DNA from: Apiosordaria backusii
Lineage: Eukaryota > Ascomycota > Sordariomycetes > Sordariales > Lasiosphaeriaceae
Assembly: GCA_030549205.1 (NCBI GenBank)
Contig: JAUKTV010000006.1
Coordinates: 1,382,501-1,446,500, forward strand
DNA: 64,000 nucleotides
Direction of reading: 5' to 3'
The position numbers and the translations under genes are program-made. Positions 36,950 through 47,555 of this stretch are shown here, one piece after another; position 1 is the first letter of the stretch, and each line of letters starts with the position of its first letter. Below the pieces are notes generated by a model. That model was not told where the DNA came from and did not search any database. It worked only from the letters and a program-made list of their open reading frames with translations.

Positions 36950-38692
36950 ATGACCTCCCTTAAGACTCTTCTCGTCTGGGCAGCAGTGGCGGCAGCTGGT
37001 TCCATCGGTCTTGAGGAGGTGGGATCACCGGAACACCTGGTTAGCCGCCGCAGGCTCTCCAAGCGTTTCATTGACGACAACGGCAACTACAACATCTCCT
37101 TTTACCATCTCAATGATGTACACGCCCACCTCGACGAGTTCTCCTCCTCCGGTACGGATTGCACCCGTCCCGAGAGAGGCTGCTACGGCGGCTATGCTCG
37201 CATCAAGCACGTCTTGAACGAATCCCGCCCTTCCCACCCGGACTCGTTGCTCCTGAATGCCGGGGATGAATTTCAGGGCACCATGTTCTTTTCCTACTAC
37301 GGTGGTGAAAAGATCGCGGAGACGCTCAACCAGATCGGCTTCGACGCCATGACGTTGGGAAACCACGAGTTTGACCGCGGTGACGATCACCTGGGAGAGT
37401 TCTTGGACAACCTGACCTTTCCCATCGTGAGCGCCAACATCAGATCCGACCACGCTATTCTCAACAAGACCATCAAGCCGTTTCACTATTTTGAACAGTA
37501 TGAACTCGCCGTTATTGGCGTCACCACCGAAACGACGGCAGGGATTGCAAATCCAGGACCTGGAACGACGTTTGACGATCCCGTTAAGAGTGTGCAGGAG
37601 ACCATTGATTACTTGAGGGGGGAACTGGGAGTCAAGAGGATTGCAGCCTTGACGCACATTGGCTACGAGCAAGACCAAAGGTTGGCGCAGGAGACCAAGG
37701 GTTTGTACTTGATCATGGGAGGCCACAGCCATACCCCATTGGGGGATTTCGCTGGCGCGGTGGGCAAGTACCCAACCATTGTCAAGAATGTCGAGGGGGA
37801 GGAGGTGTTTATTGTGCAGGCGTATCGGTGGGGAGAGTACTTGGGTTATATCGATGTCACTTATGACGGAGAAGGAAGGATTTTGGACTACCACGGGGCG
37901 CCGATTCACCTTACCAACGCAACAGCCCAGGATGAGGGCCTGCAGAGCCAGATTGAAGAGTGGAGGAAGCCATTTGAGGAGTTTGCTGCCCAGGTGGTAG
38001 GGGAAAGTAAGGTGGTGCTGGATCAGTCCTTGTGCGTGACTCAAGAATGTTTGTTGGGAAATTTTATGGCCGAGTAAGTATCCCTCGCTCTCTCTGATCA
38101 GTGGAGACTCGGGCTTACCATGAGGAAACACAGCGCGATGCTCCAATACCGAGTCAACAATACCACTCCCGAGACCGCCCCTGCCTTTGCACTCCTCAAT
38201 GCCGGTGGTGTTCGCGCCACCATTGATGAAGGTCCCATCACTCGGGGAGAAGTTCTCACCGCGTTCCCCTTTGGCAACGCCATTGTGGAAATCTCCATGT
38301 CAGGTGAACGCCTGTGGTCAACTCTGGAGGGCATCATGTCCAAAGTCAATCAAGTCAACGGGCGCCCCGTCACCTCCCTATTGCAAGTCAGCCGCGGCAT
38401 TGTCATTGAGTATAACCCTGACACGGCTGCCACGACCAAGCTCGTTGCTGTCACAATTGGCGGCAAGCCCTTGGAAAGAGCGGCAGAGTATCGAATTGTC
38501 ACTCTGGATTTCTTGGCAGGTGGGGGCGACAACTTCTTTGATCCCCCGTTCGCGAACCCTATTGTACTCGACACTCAGGACCAGGTTTTGGTGGACTATA
38601 TCGGGTATAAGACACCTGTTGATATCAAGCTGGAGGGCAGGATCAAACCGATCAGCAGGTGCAGACAGAAGTTTCTGGCTCGGAAAGCCTAA
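36950..38692 (+). CDS. Secreted 5'-nucleotidase / metallophosphoesterase
   Basis: Two exons (36950-38073, 38134-38692) give 560 aa. The start MTSLKTLLVWAAVAAAG gives a signal peptide. The N-terminal metallophosphatase domain shows LNDVHAHLDEF, NAGDEFQG, LGNHEFDRG, THIGYEQD and GGHSHTPLG, the full di-metal set. The C-terminal 5'-nucleotidase domain shows NAGGVRATIDEGPIT, FPFGNAIVEI and FLAGGGDNF. The family hydrolyses extracellular nucleotides to nucleosides and phosphate. I see no hydrophobic GPI-type tail (it ends RCRQKFLARKA), so a soluble secreted form is likely. A phosphate transporter lies 4.6 kb downstream, perhaps by chance. Confidence 0.93.
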
Positions 38693-39864
38693 CCCTAACC
38701 CCAAAATATGTACTACGATGAATACCTACCCGCTATACACTTGTGTCTTGCACTGTTTGGCATAGCTAATTTTGCAGGATTGTAAAGCCGACTATCTCCG
38801 AAAACACCCCATACTTTTCCGACTCAAATGGCTTCCAAGGTGGAACTTGCTTTCGTACGGGTGCTGACAAAACATTTCTGACGGCGAAATCTGGGAAGCT
38901 AACTTAAACTTTGAAGCTATTCCCGGCCGTGAAAAGAAGCTGGGGTTGTGGGTGGATCGTTCGTTGACAAGCCTCTGGTTGCAATGACGCGGATGCGGGG
39001 CAAGCCATTAAGACCCCTGCGACTGGTGGTCTTGGCATCGAAAGGTCTCTCTTTCATCTCTTCTCCGAACTGCTTGCCTGGTTCATGTCGACGACGCAGC
39101 AAAACGGCCGTCTTGATATGCAGAGACGGGCTAAAGAACCAATGTGGAAGTCCTGCTGCAACATTTCCGTCCTACATCCGAACCCCGAGCACGAGGCACC
39201 CCGCCAATCACCATCATTGCATTTGATCAAGGCCGTTTTTGGGCACCTTTATGGCCAAAGTCAGGGCAGCACGGCAACCGTCGGTGGCAATCCCCAAGCA
39301 GCACTGTTTTGTCAGGATCTGATATCCATGAGACTCGGTGGCTTTCCATTGTTGATTGCCACAAAAGAGCTCTTCCGCAAGAGAGACATCCATGGTCCAC
39401 GACAGCAACTGCTGAATAATACAAACTCTTCCAGTCCCCTCAGTCCTTGCATTCAGTCCAAGAGATGACCACGGCCCGGGAAGAAGCGGGGCGAAATGTC
39501 GCGATCTTGCCCCTCACCATGCGGGGTTTGGCGTGACAGTCTGGGCGGTACTTGGTGTTTGTGTGTGGTTGTCCGGAGCGGGGTCGGGAACTGTTCTGAT
39601 TCCACTGTGATCGCCCGCGATCCTTCCTTCGGACCCCTCCGCGTTTGCTTTCATACCTTATATGTGGTAGGCGACCCCTCCCCTCTTGCCGCAGCTTCCC
39701 GTCTCCCTTAACTTCCTCATATTTCCTCCCACCAGCGGCCTTAGCTTTCCCCTTTTCTCTCTCTTCCAAAACAACCTCTGCATTGCAAGCTTGTTAGGCT
39801 TTGTTTTGTACAACTTGCCTCCGTATATCATCACCAAGGCTTCTTCTCAACGTACATTATCAAC
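38693..39864. other. Upstream region of katG
   Basis: Contains the katG promoter and a pyrimidine-rich leader just before 39865. No other gene is recognised. Two telomere-like CCCTAA units overlap the stop of the preceding gene at 38687-38701. Confidence 0.4.
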
Positions 39865-42132
39865 ATGGGAGAGTGCCCTGTTAACCACACCAAATCGGCC
39901 AACGTTGCCGGCGGTGGCACCCGGAACATTGACTGGTGGCCCAATCAGCTGCGTCTCAACATCCTTCGCCAGCACACGGCCGCCTCCGACCCCTTCCACA
40001 AGGAGTTCGACTACGCCGCCGCTTTCAAGTCTCTCGACTACGATGCCCTCAAGAAGGATCTTACCGACCTCATGACAAACTCGCAGGACTGGTGGCCCGC
40101 CGACTTTGGGCATTACGGTGGTCTCTTCATCAGAATGGCCTGGCACAGCGCCGGCACCTACCGAGTCTTTGACGGTCGTGGAGGGGGTGGTCAAGGTCAG
40201 CAACGCTTCGCTCCCCTCAACAGCTGGCCCGACAACGTCAGTCTCGACAAGGCCCGCCGTTTGCTGTGGCCCATCAAGCAAAAGTACGGCAACAAGATCT
40301 CGTGGGCCGATTTGATTCTCCTGACGGGCAACGTTGCTCTCGAGTCCATGGGCTTCAAGACATTTGGTTTCGCCGGTGGCCGCCCCGACACATGGGAGGC
40401 TGACGAGTCTGCATACTGGGGTGGTGAGTCCACATGGCTGGGCAACGAGGTCCGCTACGCCCACGGCCAGGAGGGCATTGCCGGAAAGGGCATTGTCTCG
40501 GGCGACGAGTCCAAGAAGAACCATACCGATATTCACAACCGCGAGCTCGAGTCTCCTCTGGCTGCTGCGCACATGGGTCTGATCTACGTCAACCCCGAAG
40601 GCCCTGATGGCAACCCCGACCCTGTTGCCGCTGCCCGTGACATTCGCGTTACCTTTGGCCGCATGGCCATGGATGACGAGGAGACCGTGGCCCTCATTGC
40701 CGGTGGTCACACCTTTGGCAAGACACACGGCGCCGCTCCTGCAGATAACGTCGGTGCCGAACCCGAGGCGGCCTCCATTGAACAGCAAGGCTTCGGCTGG
40801 AGCAACAAGTATGGTACAGGCAAGGGCTCAGACACCATCACTTCTGGTCTTGAAGTCATCTGGACCAAAAACCCCACCAAGTGGACCAACCAGTTCTTCG
40901 AGTACCTCTTCAAGTACGAGTGGGAGCTTACCAAGTCCCCAGCTGGTGCCAACCAGTGGGTGGCCAAGAATGCGGAGCCCTTCATCCCCGATGCCTATGA
41001 TCCCAACAAGAAGCACCTCCCGCGTATGTTGACGACCGATCTTTCCCTTCGCTTCGACCCCGGCTTCGAGAAGATCTCTCGTCGCTTCTTGGAGCACCCC
41101 GACCAGTTTGCCGATGCTTTTGCTCGCGCCTGGTTCAAGCTGCTGCATCGTGACATGGGTCCCCGATCGCGCTGGCTCGGGCCTGAAATCCCCTCCGAGG
41201 TCCTTCTCTGGGAAGACCCCGTCCCCCCTCTTGACCACCCCGTGATTGATGGTAATGACATCGCTGCCATCAAGCGTGAGATTCTTGCCACCGGCCTTGC
41301 GCCGCACAAGCTCATCTCGACAGCGTGGGCGTCAGCATCTACCTTCCGTGGCAGCGACAAGCGCGGCGGTGCCAATGGCGCACGCATCCGCTTGGCCCCC
41401 CAGAAGGACTGGAAGGTCAACAACCCCGCCCAGCTGGCCGAGGTCCTTTCGGCCCTGGAGGACGTGCAGAAGAGATTCAACGAACAGGCTTCAGGCGGCA
41501 AGAAGGTGTCGCTCGCCGATGTCATCGTCCTCGGTGGTGTTGCTGCCCTGGAGCAGGCTACCGGCGTGTCGGTGCCCTTCACTCCGGGCCGCACTGACGC
41601 CTCTCAGGAGCAGACGGATGTGCACTCGTTTGAGCACCTCGAGCCCTATGCTGACGGATTCCGCAACTACGGCCACGGCAGTGACCGCGTCAAGACCGAA
41701 CAGTACCTTGTGGACCGGGCCCACCTCTTGACTCTGACAGCACCCGAACTCGCTGTGCTTGTGGGCGGTCTGAGGGTCCTTGGTGCCAACTATGATGGCT
41801 CCAACCATGGTGTCTTCACTGCCCAGCCAGGCAAGCTTACCAATGACTTTTTCGTCAACCTCTTGGATCCCAACACGGAGTGGACCAACGTTGATGGCAA
41901 GGGTGAGCTCTTTGAGGGCAAGGATCGCGCGACTGGCCAAAAGAAGTGGACTGGCACTCGTGCCGACCTCGTCTTTGGTTCGCATGCCGAGCTCCGAGCC
42001 ATTGCTGAGGTGTACGGCAGTGCTGATGGGCAGGAGAAGTTTGTCAAGGACTTTGTGGCGGCATGGGACAAGGTCATGAACCTTGACCGGTTTGACCTCA
42101 AGCAAGGCGCTGGATCGACCCCTAAGCTCTAA
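39865..42132 (+). CDS. katG: Catalase-peroxidase KatG, intracellular type
   Basis: A single 755-aa frame with no intron. It starts MGECPVNHTKSANVAGGG without a signal peptide, so it belongs with the cytosolic fungal KatG1 type. The distal side has MAWHSAGTYR, including the Trp and His. The proximal haem ligand is in GGHTFGKTHGA. The partner Tyr lies in GLIYVNPEG and the Met in GRMAMDDEET, completing the Trp-Tyr-Met adduct needed for catalase activity. The C-terminal duplicated peroxidase-like domain is complete (LVGGLRVLGANYDGSNHG). The enzyme breaks down hydrogen peroxide. Absence of introns in a region of intron-rich genes fits the known bacterial origin of fungal katG. Confidence 0.97.
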   Translation: MGECPVNHTKSANVAGGGTRNIDWWPNQLRLNILRQHTAASDPFHKEFDYAAAFKSLDYDALKKDLTDLMTNSQDWWPADFGHYGGLFIRMAWHSAGTYRVFDGRGGGGQGQQRFAPLNSWPDNVSLDKARRLLWPIKQKYGNKISWADLILLTGNVALESMGFKTFGFAGGRPDTWEADESAYWGGESTWLGNEVRYAHGQEGIAGKGIVSGDESKKNHTDIHNRELESPLAAAHMGLIYVNPEGPDGNPDPVAAARDIRVTFGRMAMDDEETVALIAGGHTFGKTHGAAPADNVGAEPEAASIEQQGFGWSNKYGTGKGSDTITSGLEVIWTKNPTKWTNQFFEYLFKYEWELTKSPAGANQWVAKNAEPFIPDAYDPNKKHLPRMLTTDLSLRFDPGFEKISRRFLEHPDQFADAFARAWFKLLHRDMGPRSRWLGPEIPSEVLLWEDPVPPLDHPVIDGNDIAAIKREILATGLAPHKLISTAWASASTFRGSDKRGGANGARIRLAPQKDWKVNNPAQLAEVLSALEDVQKRFNEQASGGKKVSLADVIVLGGVAALEQATGVSVPFTPGRTDASQEQTDVHSFEHLEPYADGFRNYGHGSDRVKTEQYLVDRAHLLTLTAPELAVLVGGLRVLGANYDGSNHGVFTAQPGKLTNDFFVNLLDPNTEWTNVDGKGELFEGKDRATGQKKWTGTRADLVFGSHAELRAIAEVYGSADGQEKFVKDFVAAWDKVMNLDRFDLKQGAGSTPKL

Positions 42133-42387
42133 ATCAGGATGGTATTACTGTCTCGTATCATCTTAGGACTTTAATGCTGTGAATGAATAATGAATCAACT
42201 TATCAGTGGCTTCCTGTCTTGCGCGTGAGATGTTTAGTTTTTGTGGTCATCGTTGTTGAAAGTGTATGTAGAGAAGTAAGCAGAAGGCAATGCCAGTATC
42301 TATCACGGTGGAAATAGGAGTTCTTGGGACTTGCAGGTGCTGTGAGTTGCTGTGTTGGGGCCATGCATTCTTGACACGGCATGTCAC

Positions 42388-42447
42388 GTCCACCGCACTA
42401 AGTCGCCAGTGTTGAACATCATGCTTCCATCTCTGGTGAACTTGTCG
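42388..42447 (-). pseudogene. Adenylation-domain fragment related to the gene at 1-1974
   Basis: On the minus strand this stretch encodes KFTRDGSMMFNTGDLVRW, nearly identical to KFTRNGTMMFNTGDLGRW of the TmpL-like gene. By eye about 9 of 10 bases match 661-722. It covers only the A7 region of an adenylation domain and is bounded by unrelated sequence, so it is a remnant. Confidence 0.8.
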
Positions 42448-42800
42448 ATGTTCCCGCCTTCCCCCAGGCCGCCTCGCCCCGAGTGGCCACTACTCTCAAA
42501 TTTGCGGGTCTCTCCGAAGGTCGCGTTGCCATCCTGGACGGTGGTTTCCCCGCCTGGACCTCGGAGTCCCTCCCCATCACCACCGATGTCCCCGTCCCCG
42601 TGCCTCGCACTTTTGTCTCTTCTCCCGACATGAGCTTCTTGGTCGACATTAACCATGTCACATCCAGGATTAACAAGAACATTTAGGGCATCTTCCTCAT
42701 CGATGGCCGCGACCATTTACAACGGCTCCGCTACCTATGGAGGAGTGGGCCCTCAAGCTTGGTCACATCCCCTCAGCCAAGAACCTCCTTGTCACCGAGT
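42448..42800 (+). pseudogene. Rhodanese/sulfurtransferase fragment, decayed
   Basis: The plus strand encodes RVATTLKFAGLSEGRVAIL, then DGGFPAW, VPVPRTF, a stop, then IFLIDGRDHLQ and, after a frame change, LKLGHIPSAKNLLVTE. These are consecutive blocks of a thiosulfate/3-mercaptopyruvate sulfurtransferase. The stop at 42685 and the later frameshift make it non-functional; the stop could lie in a former intron. It directly abuts the adenylation-domain fragment. Confidence 0.7.
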
Positions 42801-42918
42801 GAGACTGTTGCAAGGTCTAGTGAAACTTTTGATTCAAGAAGGGGTATTCCGATGCAAGAAGCCCAAAAATATCAAGCGGCACCCGCTGTGGCCTGTACAG
42901 TAATGTCTTTGTGGAAAT

Positions 42919-43155
42919 GGCACGTGGTGGACAAAAAAACAGATACCTACCGCACGCTGAAAACGCGTCTAACATAGGTATCGAAAGTAAGTCGCGAGTT
43001 CAAAGATAGTGAGTAGAAGTCAAAAGAAATCAACAGGCCTCTCAAAACGCCAAATAGCGCCCATCTTACATTTAGATACCTGTGAACGTACCTTCAGAGC
43101 CTGCCTACTATCTTCATGGCATATCAATTAGCCATCTTCTAAAGCCATAGATGCT
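42919..43155. mobile_element. Foldback MITE-like element, copy C
   Basis: The left end at 42919 is the fullest terminus in the window, GGCACGTGGTGGACAAAA. The interior carries AAAGATAGTGAGTAG on the left and CTACTATCTTCATGG on the right, so it is again palindromic. The right terminus is not preserved and the end given is approximate. Confidence 0.6.
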
Positions 43156-43266
43156 AGAAGTGGTGGAGCCTAGTGGTAGGATAAGAGACGCGGATGTCGT
43201 GATGCCCTCCTCCAACCAATTATCCACTTCAGGTACTTACCCATGTATATGTCAGGTGTCAAGCTG

Positions 43267-45486
43267 CTAAGACAGGAGATCAGCTGAAAGCCACCGTGGA
43301 GCATTCAACACAAATCCCATCAAACACCCAGATATCAACGCTGTTGCGGGCAAGGTGATAAACCAACCCCCATAAATCCACGCCACCATCCTCCAATTGA
43401 TTGTTTTGAGATCCCCGTTACAAAGCCCCACGCCAACCGTGGCCCCGGTGATACACTGAGTTGTTGACACTGGGAGTGCTGAAAATACGACTATGAGTAA
43501 GAAAACCAAGACTTTTCAAGTGATTGAGTATTCTGGACATTAAGACTCACCAAGACGCGTGGCCATTATGATGGTGAATGCGCTTCCCAGTTCCATCGAG
43601 AACCCTCGAGAAGGAGAGTGTAGCGTGATCTTGTTGCCCAGGTTTCTCATGATATTGTACCCATAGGTCCAGAGCCCAAGCACAATGCCCGCTCCGCCAA
43701 AGACTCTGGCCTGGATGTTAGCGAAGCTCCTGAACTTAACGCGATACTGACTTACAGAATCCATATGGGGACATCGGCCTCATCATTGATCGGCAACCGG
43801 CCGTCCCTCCAAATCTGGAAGATGGTGGCGTATGGCCCGATAGCGCTGTCGAGAAGTTAGCAACAGGCAGTAGGAAGAGAACGACAAACACTAACTTGGA
43901 TACGTCGTTTGCTCCGTGCGTGAAAGACGCCGTGGCTGCCGTCATGATCTGCAAAAAGCTGTACAGATGCTCAGCGCGGTTATCATATTTCGCAGCTCTG
44001 GCGTGCATCTCCTCCAGTCTGCTCCCCTCTGTGCCTCCTGGTTGATGACCGACAACATCTTGATCAACTCCGTGAAACAATACCCACTTGATATAGTACC
44101 AAAATCTTTCTCTCGAATACCACACTCCTGCCGGCTTCGCTCCCACGAGGCTTCTTCTTCTTTCCGGAACAGCCTCAAGTTCTTTTTCCCTCGCCAGGTC
44201 CTCGGCATTATCATTGCTAGCCCTTGACTCGAGATCTCCCTGAGAAGCTGCCTCGGAAGGAGCACGGTGACCTTCATAATAATCCCTCACAGGGCCCCTG
44301 TAGCTCCCTGGTGCTGGCGGGACCTCTCCTCGTCTGAGAACAAGTGGTCCCTGAAAGATATGGTACCATCTGAGCTGCCAATCCTCTTTCACCAGAACAC
44401 GATAAAGCCAAGGAACAAATAGGACTCCAACCAGCAAACTGAACGCGATGCCCACACATACTACCACAATGGGTACTTGCTCGTCAGTCAGGTTAACTTC
44501 GTATGAACCCCCCTTCCAGACAAGCAGCATGACAACGAGGGATGCTGTAATCCCGAAGTAAACAGGCACGAGAAACAATCCGTTCATCACCGGGTTCTTC
44601 CTGAGGAGGACGGCATACTTGGTGACGAGAAAAATTGCTGATGCAAAAACACCGGCCAGGACAGGAGCGATGATCCATGCCATGAAGACCTAGAAGTATG
44701 CGTGTAATCACCATCAGCCAGCTGGTATTTCTCTAATACTTTCTCGCCAAGTGAAATAGTGACTGGGGCAGGTTGATGACAAAAGAAAAAGGGGGGGAAA
44801 GCAAAAGAAGAAATTGCGGTTTATGTGGATCGAACACATGACCTTCAGATAAATGATTGAAGTGGACTTCAGTCTGACGCTCTCCCAACTGAGCTAAACC
44901 CGCATGTTTATATTTTTTTGGCAGGAGGGAAATGCTTACCTGTACCACCCCTGAATTAATCTTCTCAACCCCAACCCCTTGCTGGTTCACCCACTGGATA
45001 CCCTGTGTGCCCAGAGCAGCAACCCCAAACCCGATGACGCCTCCCATCAAGGAGTGCGTCGTTGACACTGGCAGTCCGACCTTGGTTGCGAAGCTCAAGT
45101 AAATAGATGATGCCACAACCGCGCACACCATACCCAACATCAACACAGCTGGGCTGGATGTGAACTGTTGTGTATCGACAATTTTGGTACGGATGGTATC
45201 TGCCACTCGAGCGCCCACCCCAACTGCACCGGAGAACTCCATAACAGCCGCTGTCACCATAGCAGGAAGGTAGGCAATCGACCGCGACGCAACGGAGGTC
45301 GCCCAAGCGTTCGCTACATCGTTCGCTCCTGCAGACGCCAACACACGTTAGTAGTGACCTAAATAAAGTATGATTGCTCAGCGGGGATATGAAGGGCGAA
45401 CAGTGAGCCTCACCTATATTCCAGGCATCTAGAAAAGCGAACAGTGTGCCGGTCACGAAGAGGTAATTAAACTCGGTTAGAGGCAT
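43267..45486 (-). CDS. PHO89: Phosphate permease of the PHO4/Pho89 family
   Basis: Six exons (45486-45414, 45328-44940, 44689-43896, 43845-43756, 43705-43551, 43478-43267) give 570 aa. Both family signatures are present: GANDVANAWATSV near the N-terminus and GANDVSNAIGP in the second half. The paired motifs GLPVSTTHSLMGG and ALPVSTTQCITGA are also there. Long hydrophobic helices flank a charged cytoplasmic loop of about 100 residues. Pho89-type proteins import phosphate with sodium across the plasma membrane. The second intron (44939-44690, 250 bp) hosts a tRNA-Phe gene on the same strand. The fourth intron uses the second of two possible acceptors (CCAG|AGTC) to keep frame. Confidence 0.95.
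44786..44806 (-). terminator. RNA polymerase III terminator T-runs
   Basis: On the minus strand a TTTT run (44806-44803) follows the tRNA 3' end by about 8 nt, and a TTTTT run (44790-44786) follows further on, as expected for Pol III termination. Confidence 0.7.
44815..44903 (-). tRNA. tRNA-Phe (GAA) with a 16-nt intron, nested in the phosphate permease intron
   Basis: On the minus strand from 44903 the mature part begins GCGGGTTTAGCTCAGTTGGG. The D-arm stem is GCTC/GAGC. The anticodon arm CAGA-CTGAAGA-TCTG gives anticodon GAA. The T-arm is ATGTG-TTCGATC-CACAT, and the 3' end is AAACCGCA. Sixteen bases (TCCACTTCAATCATTT) interrupt the loop after G37, the normal tRNA intron position, and CTTCA can pair with the anticodon TGAAG. 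The acceptor stem has one G-A mismatch. A and B box promoters are recognisable within the gene. The total is 89 nt, of which 73 are mature. Confidence 0.93.
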
Positions 45487-47555
45487 CTTGAAGTAGGTAA
45501 AAGCACGGGCAGCTGATGAGTTCAGACTCAATCAAACAAGAAGAAAACAGAAGAATGGAAACCAAATGATGAAAAGAAAAGCGGCCAGCGCTTGGAAAGT
45601 GATAAGGTAACTAGAAGGAACTTAGAACGATAGCAAAAGATGACGACTGGGCATCAGATGGGGAAATCGAAAAGAACCGTCAGGACTTTTGATATCAACA
45701 AGCTGAGGGAAATCTTCAAGTTGCCTGCCGCGCGAGAAGTCTTGAGACAGATACCCCCTGGATGAATCCAGCTTGCGACAGCATTCTTGCTTGGTCCACA
45801 AGAGGCGCCACAACGTCTGTGTGGTATTCCTAGGTGTGACAACTGGGCCATGTTTCTGTTCAGCATGGTCATATGTCGCAGGTCTTGAAGATCTCTCGTC
45901 TCTTGAATGCTCACGAAAGATAGAAGTATACATATCAGTCATGATCATCGTGACGCACAGACGTCAACCACTTCAAACTCTTGTATTTTGCCCTTGACCC
46001 CCACCTATGCAGCGGGTGTCCGCTGTCTTGACACACATGATTCATTTGCTGGGGGATGAGTTGATACCAAGGCGAGACGCCAAGAAAACCTACAACTCCA
46101 TCGAATGCTTCTTGTTGATGATCTCCAGCACATCCTTCTAGAATCTTAGGGGGTCGAGACTGCAGATCATGGGCATTTTGCGACCAACCAAACACGGTCT
46201 CACCGTGAACAGGCATCAATAAGCTCACAACAACCTTGTGCGGCTTCCTCTCATGGAAAATCCAAACGCAAGTGCCGAATGCTTCTGAAGATCATCAACA
46301 TGCAACTCTTTCATGGCGAAACATGCCACGTTTCAAATTGCCCTATTTTTGGGAGAGTGATCGACGTTACCTACATGTAGCGACAAACACAGTCACGAGG
46401 TGAATTGCTAGATCGGGGTTGTTCAAATCCGCCATCAACGATATCGGCGATGAATGGGCTACCGATGGAATTGTGCTGTCCTCGAGTTAGCTTTATGCCT
46501 CAACCGATAGAACGCAGTCTCGGCATTCTCTCGAATTCGCAGGAACAGGTCGACTTTGAAGGCAATGTTTACCAGGTATCAGGCTCCTGGTGGTATTTCA
46601 TACATGTGAGAGTAGTTTGCAGGGTAAACACTATGGTTTACATGTATTGATACAAGCATCGGTGCATAGATACCGGAAGGCATGCTGAAGAACAAGTAAA
46701 AAGGTTTCTCCTGTCGAGGCATCTCTTGGCCTATACCAACGGGCGGCATGCTGTGCCCCAACAAGTTCATTGATCTCAAAGTAAACGTCGTATCAAGATT
46801 ATGGCCGTGTCAGCTGATTTGCACGTGAAGCCTGGGGATGCTTTTGGTGGCACGCTTTGGACAAGAAAATAGGCACTGCTACACAGCCGACCACGTCGGT
46901 GCTACTAAATTAAATGTCGGTTAACTGTGTTTTGAGGCCTGTCTTAACCCTTGCAGCCCCTTTCTTTTTCTGTTGGAGAGCGCAGGTGGCTACCTGCTAA
47001 CCCTAACCCTTCGGAGTTTTTGATCTCAAATCAAAGATCCTCATAAAAGCAATGCAAGATGTCGGAGACAGGTCCGATGGATGGTTCGGAGAGGGCATTG
47101 GCCGGCTACAAAGCCACCATCACATCATTGGGCCGCAAGCAGATTTCACCCGCATCGGCCTGCGCATGATTGGGTTTTATAATATCGCAAAGGCCAAGGC
47201 CTCGTGCCCATTCCGCGTCCCGACTCGCCCGCAGGTGATCGCCGCATCTGGTGAGCGGCAGAACCCCTCTTTTTTGCAGCGTGTCTGTTCCACCACCTAC
47301 AACATCGCAGCTACCATGGCTCAACTGGACCCAGAGCAAGCTCCAAAATAGTTGACATCGGGAGACGCACCGGCACACTTGATTCGCCTGCCCGCAGATT
47401 TCAACAAAGAAGCAACACAACAGCTTTGGGCATGTCCTCAGGCAGGCACCTCACCGCCAGCACCCCTGTGACGAAAACGCTGCCCGACCCCCGACAACTC
47501 TCCACAACAGAACTGTAACTTGACACAGTTCAAGGAGCCTGCAATAAATGGCATA
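45487..47555. other. Intergenic region between permease and the next regulator
   Basis: No gene is recognised in these 2 kb; short frames (for example 45935-46228, minus) have no motifs. A foldback-element end lies at 46849, and a short telomere-like CTAACCCTAACCC occurs near 46998. Confidence 0.4.
46849..46935. mobile_element. Foldback MITE-like end, copy D
   Basis: GGCACGCTTTGGACAAGAAAATAG at its left edge resembles the GGCACGTGGTGGACAAAA terminus. The interior and right end are not clearly preserved, so only a remnant is claimed. Confidence 0.4.

Noticed and set aside
37025..38146. 373-codon minus-strand frame opposite the 5'-nucleotidase
   Set aside because: Antisense shadow of a clear metallophosphoesterase with normal codon constraints; no recognisable domain.
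39847..40788. Minus-strand frames opposite katG (also 41491-42105)
   Set aside because: Open only because the GC-rich katG codons leave few antisense stops.
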